Shown here piece after piece: positions 42,361 to 50,756 of a stretch of DNA of 64,000 nt. The stretch is from Streptomyces sp. NBC_00683 (lineage in GTDB: Bacteria > Actinomycetota > Actinomycetes > Streptomycetales > Streptomycetaceae). The notes under the pieces were generated by a model, which worked only from the letters and a program-made list of their open reading frames with translations, was not told the DNA's origin and made no database searches. The stretch spans positions 6,014,001 to 6,078,000 of the forward strand of contig NZ_CP109013.1 in assembly GCF_036226745.1 (NCBI RefSeq), given 5' to 3'. Position 1 is the first letter of the stretch. Each line of letters starts with the position of its first letter. The translations under genes and the position numbers were made by a program.

Positions 42361-43875
42361 TCAGGGGCGCACGGAAGCCGGGGCCTGGACGTCGTCGGAG
42401 GCCGCGGATGCCAGCGCGTCGCCCGCACTGCTCGCCAGCAGGACCGGGCGCGCGGGCCGCTGCGCCGGCAGGAACGCGGCCAGCAGCAGGCCGATCAGCA
42501 CGGCACCCGTCGCGATCATGAACGAGGTCCGGAAGCCCTCCATGGTGGGCACCTCCACCGACCCCATGCGCACCGAGGTGTTCGCGAGCACCATGCCGAT
42601 GACGGCACTCGACAGCGAGGTACCGATCGACCGCATCAGCGTGTTCAGGCCGTTGGCCGCGCCCGTCTCGGACGCGTCGACGGCCCCGATGATCAGTGCG
42701 GGGAGCGAGGAGTACGCGAGTCCGATCCCGGCCCCGAGCACCACCGCGATCACCACGGTCTGCCAGGCGGCACTCATCAGGCCGAGCCCCGCCCCGTAGC
42801 CGATCGCGATGATCAGGAGGCCGAGCATCAGGGAGACCTTGGGGCCGCGGCGGGCGGAGAGCCGGGCGTACAGCGGCGCCACGAACATCATCGTCACGCC
42901 CAGCGGCGCCACGCAGAGCCCCGCGACCACCATCGACTGCCCGAGCCCGTAGCCGGTCGACGCGGGCAGCTGCAACAGCTGCGGCAGGACCAGCGAGACC
43001 GCGTAGAAGGCGACCCCGACCATGATCGAGGCGAGGTTGGTGAGCAGCACCTCACGGCGGGCGCTGGTACGCAGGTCGACCAGCGGAGCCGGGCTGCGCA
43101 GCTCGAACATCCCCCACAGGACCAGGATCACCAGCGAAGCGGCGATCAGCCCGAGCGTGACGGGCGAGGTCCAGCCCCAGTCGCCGCCCTTGGTGACGGG
43201 GAGCAGCAGACAGACCAGGCCGAGCGAGAGCCCCAGCGCACCGACGAGGTCGAAGCGCCCGGCCGCGCGCAGCGAGGGCTCGGGCACGACGAGGACGGTG
43301 AGGCCCATGGCCACCACCCCGAGCGCGGCCGAGCCGAGGAAGAGCGTGTGCCAGTCGGCGTGCTGGGCGATCAGCGCCGCGGCGGGCAGGGCGAGCCCGC
43401 CGCCCACCCCGATCGAGGAGCTCATCAGGGCCATCGCCGAGCCGAGCTTCTCGCGGGGCAGCACATCACGCATGATGCCGATGCCGAGCGGAATGGCGCC
43501 CATGGCGAAGCCCTGGAGCGCACGGCCGACGATCATGACCACGAGGTCGTCGGTGGTCGCGCAGATCAGGGAGCCGATCACCATCACGGCGAGACTGGCG
43601 AGCAGCATCCGCCGCTTGCCGTAGAGGTCACCGAGCCGTCCCATGATCGGCGTCGAGACGGCTCCGGCGAGCAGTGTGGCCGTCATCACCCAGGTGGCGT
43701 TGGCGGGGTCGGTGTCGAGGAGGGCCGGCAGGTCCTTGATGACGGGGACGAGCAGGGTCTGCATCACCGCGACGGTGATCCCCGCGAACGCCAGCACGGG
43801 CACGACGCCGCCCGACCGGCCCTTGCGCGGGTCGGGAAGCCCCCCGGCCTGCTGTTCGGTTGTCGTCCGTTGCAT
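42361..43875 (-). CDS. MFS transporter (DHA2 family exporter)
   Basis: 504 residues, 14 predicted helices. Visible motifs: MQTLLVPVIKDLPALLDTDP at helix 1, GRLGDLYGKRRMLLASLAV (motif A) and ALQGFAMGAIPLGIGIMRDV. Probable multidrug-type proton antiporter. ATG 43875 with GGAGG upstream. It is terminated by the hairpin at 42303-42341. Not clearly linked to a regulator; 276 bases upstream are without a recognised gene or clear regulatory site. Confidence 0.87.
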   Translation of the reverse strand: MQRTTTEQQAGGLPDPRKGRSGGVVPVLAFAGITVAVMQTLLVPVIKDLPALLDTDPANATWVMTATLLAGAVSTPIMGRLGDLYGKRRMLLASLAVMVIGSLICATTDDLVVMIVGRALQGFAMGAIPLGIGIMRDVLPREKLGSAMALMSSSIGVGGGLALPAAALIAQHADWHTLFLGSAALGVVAMGLTVLVVPEPSLRAAGRFDLVGALGLSLGLVCLLLPVTKGGDWGWTSPVTLGLIAASLVILVLWGMFELRSPAPLVDLRTSARREVLLTNLASIMVGVAFYAVSLVLPQLLQLPASTGYGLGQSMVVAGLCVAPLGVTMMFVAPLYARLSARRGPKVSLMLGLLIIAIGYGAGLGLMSAAWQTVVIAVVLGAGIGLAYSSLPALIIGAVDASETGAANGLNTLMRSIGTSLSSAVIGMVLANTSVRMGSVEVPTMEGFRTSFMIATGAVLIGLLLAAFLPAQRPARPVLLASSAGDALASAASDDVQAPASVRP

Positions 43876-44151
43876 ACGTGGGGCCTCCGGGCAGGGGGAA
43901 AGTCAGGGGAAGGGTGGGGTCGAGCGTGCGGCGGTGCGCCCGAGGGCAGCACCGACCGCCAAGTGTGTGCACCCTGAACGCTTTCGTGTCCACGCTGTAT
44001 TCCGCCGCCGTATTCCGGTGAACGGAGAAGACCGGAGGCTTCACCGGAGAGCGGGTCCCCGGGGGCGGCGCCGCCTGGAGAGTGCTTGCTTCGGGGACGA
44101 CGGACCCCCCGGACCACCGCTGAGCCGTGACGACCGGCCACGGTGTGGCGG

Positions 44152-44457
44152 TCAGGGCAAGGCGTGCACGACCAGTCGCGACCGTCGCCCGGCGAAAGCG
44201 CTACGCAGCGTCCGGGACTCACGGTTCCGCGCCGCGAAGACTCCCTGCCTGTCCACGTGGACGACCAGGATGTCGTGGCTGTCGATGACCGCGGAGATGC
44301 CCCTGGTCTGGATGGTGTCCCGCCAGGCATCGATGTTCCGGCCGAACCACTCCGGCAGTCCACAGGGCTCGGCGACGGCGTCCCAGAAGTCATCGAGAGT
44401 CTCGATCGACCGTCCTCGCAGGTCAACCACCAATGGGGACTCCGTCTTCACGACCAT
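44152..44457 (-). CDS. barstar-family RNase inhibitor
   Basis: 101 residues. The barstar core is evident: VVDLRGRSIETLDDFWDAVA, CGLPEWFGRNIDAWRDTIQT and a C-terminal strand region. In barstar the equivalent of DAWRD packs against barnase's active site. It has no barnase-like RNase adjacent, so it is an orphan immunity or inhibitor protein. ATG 44457 lies downstream of a gap from DUF899; the terminal strand KGxx is replaced by RSRLVVHALP. Confidence 0.85.
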   Translation of the reverse strand: MVVKTESPLVVDLRGRSIETLDDFWDAVAEPCGLPEWFGRNIDAWRDTIQTRGISAVIDSHDILVVHVDRQGVFAARNRESRTLRSAFAGRRSRLVVHALP

Positions 44458-44517
44458 TGCAGCAGAGTAGCCAGCCCCGTCCGGACAGCGGTCCGGTAGG
44501 CCGCCGGCGAACGCCCG

Positions 44518-45333
44518 TCAGTGGTGGTCGCCCTTCCGGCCCAGCGTCTCCACGGGGGTCGCGCCGGGGCGGGTCCACTGCGGTACCGGCCGGCTGGTCG
44601 GGCCCCAGGTGGCGACCCCGTCGGCGTCCGAGCGCCAGCTCCAGCAGGACTGGCCGGCCACGGACGGGTACCCGTCGTGGACATCGCCGATCACGGGCCG
44701 GCCCTCGGGCCTGTCCTCCCACGCCTCGCCGCGGCCGTACGGCGTCATGTCGAGCAGGCCCATGGACGCGTTGACCCGCTCGTTGCCCCGGCCCGTCGTG
44801 GAATAGGTGAGGAAGGTGCGGTCGCCGTCGCGCAGGAAGCAGGCGAGGTACCCCATGTCTCCGCCGACCGGAGCGTCCACGCCCCGCACCGAGTACCAGG
44901 GCTGGGTGTACCCCATGAACTCGACGTAGGAAGCCACCTCTTTCCACGGACCCGAGGTCAGGACGGCGAACGAGACGCCCCGGGCGTTGAGGTAGGCGGC
45001 GTCCTTCACGTGCCAGGCCGTGGTGGTGCAGCCCTCGCACTGCCCCTGGTGCGGGGCGCCGTCGTACCACATGTGCTGGTAGGCCACGAGCTCGTCGCGG
45101 CCCTGGAACAGGTCGAGGAACGGGACCGGCCCGTCGGCACCGGTGACCTCGACCGTGCCGTCGAACTCGACCATCGGCAGCCGCCGCCGGGCAGCGGCGA
45201 TCGCGTCACCCTCACGGGTGTGCGCCTTCTCGCGGACCAGCAGTTCCTCGCGTGCCGCCTGCCAGGTGGCGAGGTCGACGATCGGCGGCTTGCCAGGGAG
45301 GTCGCTGCTCGCGTTGCCGGGCGTGGTGGTCAT
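44518..45333 (-). CDS. DUF899 family thioredoxin-like protein
   Basis: 271 residues. Typical DUF899 blocks: PIVDLATWQAAREELLVREK, MVEFDGTVEV, LFQGRDELVAYQHMWYDGAP, CEGCTTTAWHV and VNASMGLLDMTPYGRGE. The CEGC pair occupies the redox-like position in a thioredoxin-fold. Function uncharacterised. ATG 45333. It occupies the place downstream of the sensor kinase where a response-regulator gene would normally be. Confidence 0.88.
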   Translation of the reverse strand: MTTTPGNASSDLPGKPPIVDLATWQAAREELLVREKAHTREGDAIAAARRRLPMVEFDGTVEVTGADGPVPFLDLFQGRDELVAYQHMWYDGAPHQGQCEGCTTTAWHVKDAAYLNARGVSFAVLTSGPWKEVASYVEFMGYTQPWYSVRGVDAPVGGDMGYLACFLRDGDRTFLTYSTTGRGNERVNASMGLLDMTPYGRGEAWEDRPEGRPVIGDVHDGYPSVAGQSCWSWRSDADGVATWGPTSRPVPQWTRPGATPVETLGRKGDHH

Positions 45334-45477
45334 GGTGTCCTCCGTGGTGTCTCGTACCGGGCGGCGCCGCAGGACGTCCCGAGACGCTCACCGGAACAGA
45401 CTCCCGGCCCGGCCGGAACTCATCGCTGGGGCCGATGGGCCGGAGGCGGCTGCCCGGGGGCCTGCCCGCGGCCTCGG

Positions 45478-46644
45478 TCACGGACTCGGCGCAGCACACG
45501 GGTCGCCGTGAGGAGCCGACGGCGTGTCCACGGGCAGTTCCGCGGCCACGGCGAAGCCGCCCTGTGCGCCGGGGCCCGACTCCAGGGAGCCGCCCGCGGC
45601 GGCGAGCCGTTCGGTCAGGCCCTTCAGGCCGGTGCCACCGGCCTGCCGCGTGCCCCGCACCTCGCCCGGACCGCGGCCGTCGTCCGTGACGGTCAGCCGG
45701 ACCCGTTCGGGCGTGGACTCGACCACGAACACGCAGCGGGTCGCGCCGCTGTGCCGTACGACATTGGTGACGGCCTCCCGCGCCACCCAGCCGAGCAGCG
45801 CCTCGGTCCGCGAGGTGAGCGGCGGGCCCGAGCGGCGTACCACCGGCTCGATACCGGCGGCGGTCAGCGCGGACCTCGCCCGGTCCAGCTCGGTGGCGAG
45901 GCTTCCCTCGCGGTACCCCGTCACCGCCTCACGGATCTCGGTCAGCGCCTGGCGGCCGACGGACTCGATGTCGGTGACCTGGGCGATTGCGGCGTCGATG
46001 TCGCGGGGGGCGAGCCTGCGCGCGGCCTCCGACTTGATGACGATGACCGACAGCGTGTGCCCCAGCAGATCGTGCAGGTCGCGCGAGAAGCGCAGCCGTT
46101 CCTTCTCCACCGCGGTGCGGGCCAGTTCCTGCCGGGTCGCCCGCAGTTCCGTCACCGTCTCCGAGAGTGTGAGGATCGCTGCCGTCACGGCACCCGAGAG
46201 GAACGTGCCGTAGCCGATCGTCCACGGCTCCGAGACGTGGTCGCCGCGCCACACCGTGACGCCCACCGCGCAGGCGGCGAGGAAGGCCAGCGCCGGGACG
46301 AGCCGCCTGCCCCGCAGGATCGTTCCGCAGGCCAGGGAGAGCAGCGGGAAGAACAGCAGCCAGCTGCCGCCGTAGCCGATCGCCAGACCGAAGGTGACCG
46401 CGGCCATCGCGGCCAGCAGCACGTACGAGGTGGGCGTGTCCCGCCTGTTGTTGTCGAACCCGCGGAACACCACCGAGATGTAGAGGGAGTTGAAGGCGAG
46501 GAGCCCGAGGCCGCCGACCCAGGGGTTCGGCGACTCGCCCTGCCACAGGTTGGAGAACGCACCGAGCCCCATCAACAGCCACGGCACCAGGGCGTAGGGA
46601 CCGGGCGGCCCGGGACGCCGGGGCCTCTTTCCTGCGCGCGCCAT
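45478..46644 (-). CDS. DesK-like sensor histidine kinase without a neighbouring response regulator
   Basis: 388 residues. Five or six hydrophobic helices (up to about 155), then a dimerisation domain RFSRDLHDLLGHTLSVIVIK with the phospho-acceptor His, and HATPase motifs REAVTNVVRHSG (N box), VTDDGRGPG (G1) and GGTGLKGLTERL (G2). It belongs to the HisKA_3/NarL-type class. GAGGGGAG precedes ATG 46644, and the gene lies 12 bases downstream of the ABC permease, forming ATPase-permease-kinase. The usual LuxR-type regulator after the kinase is absent; DUF899 follows. Confidence 0.88.
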   Translation of the reverse strand: MARAGKRPRRPGPPGPYALVPWLLMGLGAFSNLWQGESPNPWVGGLGLLAFNSLYISVVFRGFDNNRRDTPTSYVLLAAMAAVTFGLAIGYGGSWLLFFPLLSLACGTILRGRRLVPALAFLAACAVGVTVWRGDHVSEPWTIGYGTFLSGAVTAAILTLSETVTELRATRQELARTAVEKERLRFSRDLHDLLGHTLSVIVIKSEAARRLAPRDIDAAIAQVTDIESVGRQALTEIREAVTGYREGSLATELDRARSALTAAGIEPVVRRSGPPLTSRTEALLGWVAREAVTNVVRHSGATRCVFVVESTPERVRLTVTDDGRGPGEVRGTRQAGGTGLKGLTERLAAAGGSLESGPGAQGGFAVAAELPVDTPSAPHGDPCAAPSP

Positions 46645-46655
46645 CGTCGCTCCCC

Positions 46656-47381
46656 TCACACGGTCCTGGCGGACCGACGGTAGGAGAGCATGGCGTATCC
46701 GCCGAACAGCAGCAGCCACGCGGCGAGTACGGTGACCGACCCGGCGCCCGGCGCGTGGCCGGCCACGGTTGCCCAGCCGAGGTCCGCGAACCCGTGGGCG
46801 GGGGTGAACTCACCGATGGAGCGCACCCATCCGGGGAACTCCGTCAGCGGGAACCACAGTCCGCCGACGATCGCGAAACCCATCAGACAGGCCACATTGA
46901 CCACACCCGTGCCCTGCGGGGTGAGCCGGTAGCCGTTGCCGATGCCGAGCAGGGTGAACGGCAGCGCGCCGATCCACAGCACCAGCACCAGCGCGACCCA
47001 CTGCCAGGCCGCCAGCCGCACCCCGTTGACCAGCGCACCCGCCAGCAGAACGGCCAGGATGGTCGGCAGTACCGTCACCGAGCCGCTGATCGCACGGCCC
47101 GCCACGGCACGGCCCGGATCCAGCGGGGTGATCCGCAACTGCTGCAGCCAGCCGAGGGACTTGTCGGACGCGATGCCCGTACCGATCGCCATGGCCGATC
47201 CGAGCGCCCCGTACGCGGCCATGCCGACCATCGACGCGGCCTTCCAGTCGCCGTAGTCGCCGGCCCCGCCGAGGTTGGTGAAGAGGAGGTACATCATCAC
47301 GGGCATGCCGGTCCCGAAGATGAGGAACACGCTGTCGCGCAGGGTCCGCCGGATTTCGAGCACGATGTACGGGAACATCAC
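46656..47381 (-). CDS. ABC-2 type transporter permease
   Basis: 241 residues, six hydrophobic segments, starting with MMFPYIVLEIRRTLRDSVFL, then MVGMAAYGALGSAMAIGTGI and LALVLWIGALPFTLLGIGNGY. Typical of DrrB/YadH-type exporters regulated by DesK-like kinases. ATG 47381 overlaps the ATPase stop (ATGA). Confidence 0.87.
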   Translation of the reverse strand: MMFPYIVLEIRRTLRDSVFLIFGTGMPVMMYLLFTNLGGAGDYGDWKAASMVGMAAYGALGSAMAIGTGIASDKSLGWLQQLRITPLDPGRAVAGRAISGSVTVLPTILAVLLAGALVNGVRLAAWQWVALVLVLWIGALPFTLLGIGNGYRLTPQGTGVVNVACLMGFAIVGGLWFPLTEFPGWVRSIGEFTPAHGFADLGWATVAGHAPGAGSVTVLAAWLLLFGGYAMLSYRRSARTV

Positions 47382-48331
47382 ACGGTCTCCTTGTGGTGGT
47401 CGGCGACGCGGTCCGCAGGCGCGGTCAGGGCGAGGAACGCGTCCTGCAGCGTGGCCCTGGTGACCTGGAGCCCGCGTACGGCCCCGATCCTGGCCAGTTC
47501 GACGACGGTCGCGTCCGAGTCCTCCGTACGCAGCAGCGCCCGGTCCCCGCGCACCTCGACGCCCACGACCCCAGGCAGCGACTCCAGCCCTGCGGCCGTC
47601 CGGCCGGCCAGGTCGAAGGAGACCAGGCTGCCGCCCGCGGAACGCCTGATCAGGTCGCCGCTGCCGTCCGCGACGATCCGGCCGTGGTCGATGACCACGA
47701 TCCGGTCGGCGTTCTCGTCGGCCTCCTCCAGATAGTGCGTGGAGAACAGGACGGTGTTGCCGCGCCCCGCGAAGGACCGCATCGAGTCCCAGAACGCCCG
47801 GCGCGCCTCCACGTCCAGGGCGGCGGTCGGTTCGTCCAGCACGATCAGTTCCGGATTGCCGGCCAGCGCGACGGCGAAGCGGACACGCTGGGTCTGGCCG
47901 CCGGAGAGCTTGTCGATGCGCCGGTCCGCGTACTCCGCGACTCCCGCGAGGGCGAGCGCCTCGGCCACGGGCATCGGATGCGGATAGGTGGACGCGACGA
48001 AGGTGATCAGCTCACGCACGGTCACCCGGGGGATCGGGCGCCCGTCCTGGAGCATCGCGCCGACCAGTCCGGCCCGCACCGCCCGGTCGGGACTGCGGCC
48101 GAGGAGCTCCACCGTGCCGGAGTCGGGGTCGTCGAGCCCGAGCAGGAGGCCGATGGCCGTGGACTTGCCCGCGCCGTTACGGCCCAGCAGGGCGACGGTC
48201 TCGCCCCGCCCGACGGCCAGGTCGATGCCGTCCACGGCCCGGACGGTGCGTTCCGCCCTGCCGAACGTCTTGACCACCGCGGTGAAGACCACCGCGGGTC
48301 CGCTCGTCGCGGTCCCCGTTGTCTGCGTCAT
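47378..48331 (-). CDS. ABC transporter ATPase of an ABC-2 exporter
   Basis: 317 residues. Walker A GRNGAGKSTAIGLLLG, Q-loop AMLQDGRPIPRV, signature LSGGQTQRVRFAVALAG, Walker B LIVLDEPTAALD and H-loop VLFSTHYLEEADENADR. The C-terminal 80 residues form the DUF4162-like accessory segment. ATG 48331 is preferred over the longer frame. First gene of the ATPase-permease-kinase operon. The exported molecule is unknown, possibly an antibiotic, lipid or peptide. Confidence 0.92.
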   Translation of the reverse strand: MTQTTGTATSGPAVVFTAVVKTFGRAERTVRAVDGIDLAVGRGETVALLGRNGAGKSTAIGLLLGLDDPDSGTVELLGRSPDRAVRAGLVGAMLQDGRPIPRVTVRELITFVASTYPHPMPVAEALALAGVAEYADRRIDKLSGGQTQRVRFAVALAGNPELIVLDEPTAALDVEARRAFWDSMRSFAGRGNTVLFSTHYLEEADENADRIVVIDHGRIVADGSGDLIRRSAGGSLVSFDLAGRTAAGLESLPGVVGVEVRGDRALLRTEDSDATVVELARIGAVRGLQVTRATLQDAFLALTAPADRVADHHKETV

Positions 48332-48447
48332 GACCACGACGCTACGGAGCACGGCGCGCGGACGGCAGGGGCCGGGTGTACGGAGTCCGCGATGACAAAT
48401 GTCATGGAAGGGCGCGGTGTCGGTCCGGGTCGGGCCGGGGGACAGAC

Positions 48448-48485
48448 AGAGGGCCGTCACAGCCTCGCGGCTGTGACGGCCCTCT
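48448..48485. terminator. hairpin terminator
   Basis: 17-bp perfect inverted repeat (48448-48464, 48469-48485, TCGC loop) between the small basic protein gene and the ABC ATPase gene, on the minus strand. Confidence 0.85.
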
Positions 48486-48502
48486 GCCCCGTGCGGCGCG
48501 GA

Positions 48503-48679
48503 TCAGGCCGCCGCTCCGCCACCCCCTTCGGAGGGACGGCGGTGACGGCCGTGCGGCTGCACGCTCGTGTTCTCCGCCGACGCACCCCCTCGGTGCTTTC
48601 CGGAGCCGCCGGCTTCGGCCCGTGCGGCGTCCGCCCCCGGCGGACGCGTCTGGGTCGTGTCGGTTCGGGCTTCAGACAT
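48503..48679 (-). CDS. small His/Arg/Gly-rich protein, possible gene
   Basis: 58 residues, MSEARTDTTQTRPPGADA start and a C-terminal basic, Gly-rich stretch (GKHRGG, QPHGRHRRPSEGGGGAAA). The preceding strong terminator-like hairpin and GGGGTG upstream of ATG 48679 support expression; a GTG at 48688 is an alternative start. No homology recognised. Small size makes the call uncertain. It follows the 587-residue protein gene by 115 bases. Confidence 0.45.
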   Translation of the reverse strand: MSEARTDTTQTRPPGADAARAEAGGSGKHRGGASAENTSVQPHGRHRRPSEGGGGAAA

Positions 48680-48794
48680 GTGGGAAGTCACCCCGTTGCA
48701 ATCGCTTACGTGTGTGTCGCAAGCCCCGCCACCGCCACCCGACGTGGTCACCGTCGGCACCCACGCGTAACGGCTGCGTAGCCCTGGTCGGAGT

Positions 48795-50558
48795 TTATCC
48801 AGGTACCCGGCGCCCGGTGAGAGGCGCCCGGCCCAGTGGAACGGGCTTGCACACAGCAGGAGGCGCAGCCTCCACGGACGGTTGCGTTCCGTTCGCGCCC
48901 ACTCCGTGAACGTCGTCGGCCGGGGCGTCCAGCAGCGCCACGGCGCACGGCGCGCCGGTCTGTTCGTACGGCAGGTGGAGCACCCCCTCCCGGCTCCAGA
49001 AGCCGGCACCGGTCAACCAGCCCTCCGGCGCGGCGAGATGGTGCAGCCGCCGTCCCGCGGGACGCCAGACACCCACCCAGCTGCCCGCGGCTCCGTCGAT
49101 CCGCAGTGCCACCGCGCAGCTCTCCGGCATCAGCACCTGGCCCGGCTGTACGGCGAACGGCGTCACGGCCACATCCGCCGGCCGCAGGCACTCCGGGAAA
49201 CGCACCGGCAGGCAGCTGCCGAGCACACCCCAGCCGAGGCGGTCATGGCCGGGCGCGTCCGAACGGAGCAGCAGCAGCCCGCTGTCGGCATCGGCGAGCA
49301 GCAGCCGGTCGTTGCTCTCCGGCGCGATCTGCAGCAGCGGCGTCACCTCGCCGCCCCGCCCCAGATCCACGGCCACCGCCTTCACCGGCCCGCCGCCGGG
49401 CAGCTGCCGGTCCAGTGAGAGCAGTCGCCCCTCACGGTCGAGCCACGTCCCGCCCGAGCAGTGGCCCGGCACATCCGCGACATGCTCGGGACCGAAGGCG
49501 CCGCCCGCCACCAGCCATACACCGGTGCTGCGTTCGCCGGGGAGCAGGGCGTAGGCGCTCATGCCGTCCGGTGACGGCGGCAGGAGTGTCAGGTCCGTGC
49601 ATTCGATGGCGCCCAGCGAAAGTTCGCCGGTGCCGGGACCGGTCGGATAGAGCAGCGAGAACGTGTGCCGGTCCGCCACCCGCCGCCGGATCAGCACCCG
49701 CCCGTCGGAGAGCGGCAGCACATCGGAGTCCGCCTCCTCCGGCTGACCGAGGGGCAGGGGAACGGCGTAGGGCTCGGGACCGTCGAGCGTCCAGCGCTCC
49801 GGGAACCAGGCGGGATCGGAGGTTCCGGGGGCGGTGGTGAGCCTCGCCGCGTACGTACGGTCCGCGGCGATGGTGAGGACGGGCGGCAGGCAGCGTACGA
49901 ACGTTTCCGCACGGGGCGGGGCGGTGGGCTGGGCGGTCGGCGGGGCGGCCGGCGCGGCACGGTGGCCGGATGCGGCCGGTGCGGCGTCGCGGGGCGGGGC
50001 CGTGGGAGGGGCGGGCTCGCCGCTCCCGTCGGCGGCACCGGGCGGTCCGGGCGTCCCGGCGGGGCCGTACCCGTCGCCCCTGCCGGAGGCGGCTGCGGTC
50101 AGGGTGCCCTCGGTGGGCGCGATGCCGGGGGCGTTGTCCGTCCCACCGGGCGTCAGGGGCACGCCCGTCGCGAGGGTCGCGTACGCCCCGGGGGCCGTGC
50201 CTGCCCCGGACGGCGCGTACGTCCCCGACGTCATACCGGTCCCGCGCGGCCCGTACGTCCCGAGGGAGATACCGATCCCGAGCGGCGCGGCGGCGGACGC
50301 GCCTGCCACGCCGGGAACAGCGGGGCCGCCGGCGCTGCCGGTGCCACCCGACGCGGTGGTCCCGTGGGACGGGGCGGCGGCGGATCCGGGCCCGTCGGCC
50401 GGGTCGGTTCCGCCGGTCATGCCGGGCTCGGCGGTTCTGCGGGGTTTCTCGGGCTCCGCGGGATCGTCCGGCTCCGCGGGCTCTTCCGGTACGGGTCCGA
50501 CCGTCGCGGCAGCCCCCGAGGCCCCCACGGACTTGTTCTCGATGACACAGGCAGTCAT
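48795..50558 (-). CDS. large low-complexity protein with beta-propeller-like C-terminal half
   Basis: 587 residues. About 210 residues of low-complexity Gly/Pro/Thr/Ala sequence (GTYGPRGTGMTSGTYAPSGA type) are followed by about 350 ordered residues with regularly spaced blade-like motifs (DSDVLPLSDGRVLIRRRV, DLTLLPPSPDGMSAYALLPG, GGTWLDREGRLLSLDRQLPG, RLLLADADSGLLLLRSDAP). No signal peptide or membrane segment, so probably cytosolic. GGAGGTGA gives a strong ribosome site for ATG 50558. Unknown function. It is divergent from the iron-siderophore binding protein. Confidence 0.7.
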   Translation of the reverse strand: MTACVIENKSVGASGAAATVGPVPEEPAEPDDPAEPEKPRRTAEPGMTGGTDPADGPGSAAAPSHGTTASGGTGSAGGPAVPGVAGASAAAPLGIGISLGTYGPRGTGMTSGTYAPSGAGTAPGAYATLATGVPLTPGGTDNAPGIAPTEGTLTAAASGRGDGYGPAGTPGPPGAADGSGEPAPPTAPPRDAAPAASGHRAAPAAPPTAQPTAPPRAETFVRCLPPVLTIAADRTYAARLTTAPGTSDPAWFPERWTLDGPEPYAVPLPLGQPEEADSDVLPLSDGRVLIRRRVADRHTFSLLYPTGPGTGELSLGAIECTDLTLLPPSPDGMSAYALLPGERSTGVWLVAGGAFGPEHVADVPGHCSGGTWLDREGRLLSLDRQLPGGGPVKAVAVDLGRGGEVTPLLQIAPESNDRLLLADADSGLLLLRSDAPGHDRLGWGVLGSCLPVRFPECLRPADVAVTPFAVQPGQVLMPESCAVALRIDGAAGSWVGVWRPAGRRLHHLAAPEGWLTGAGFWSREGVLHLPYEQTGAPCAVALLDAPADDVHGVGANGTQPSVEAAPPAVCKPVPLGRAPLTGRRVPG

Positions 50559-50703
50559 GTTTCGGTCACCTCCGGCAACCGAAGCTAGTTTTCGCACTTC
50601 CTGCCGAACAACACGAGCCATCGCACTTCACACATAAGGGTGGCGATGTTCGGATTCGACTGAGGGGAAGGGGGTGACTGTGCACCGTGATGACACGCGT
50701 GAC

Positions 50704-50722
50704 TAAGGTAAGGCATCCCTAA
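50704..50722 (+). promoter_or_regulatory. DmdR/IdeR-type iron box
   Basis: TAAGGTAAGGCATCCCTAA matches 14 of 19 positions of the actinomycete iron box TTAGGTTAGGCTAACCTAA and lies 35 bases upstream of a siderophore-binding lipoprotein gene. Iron-loaded DmdR/IdeR would repress that gene. Confidence 0.7.
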
Positions 50723-50756
50723 GGATTCCCTGTGTGATGTTCAACTGGAGCACGTG

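Noticed and set aside
41686..43977. 763-codon open frame antisense to the methyltransferase and MFS genes
   Set aside because: No recognisable fold and overlapping well-supported genes.
43876..44151. Small gene or regulatory RNA between the MFS exporter and barstar
   Set aside because: Only short frames with poor codon bias; nothing supportable.
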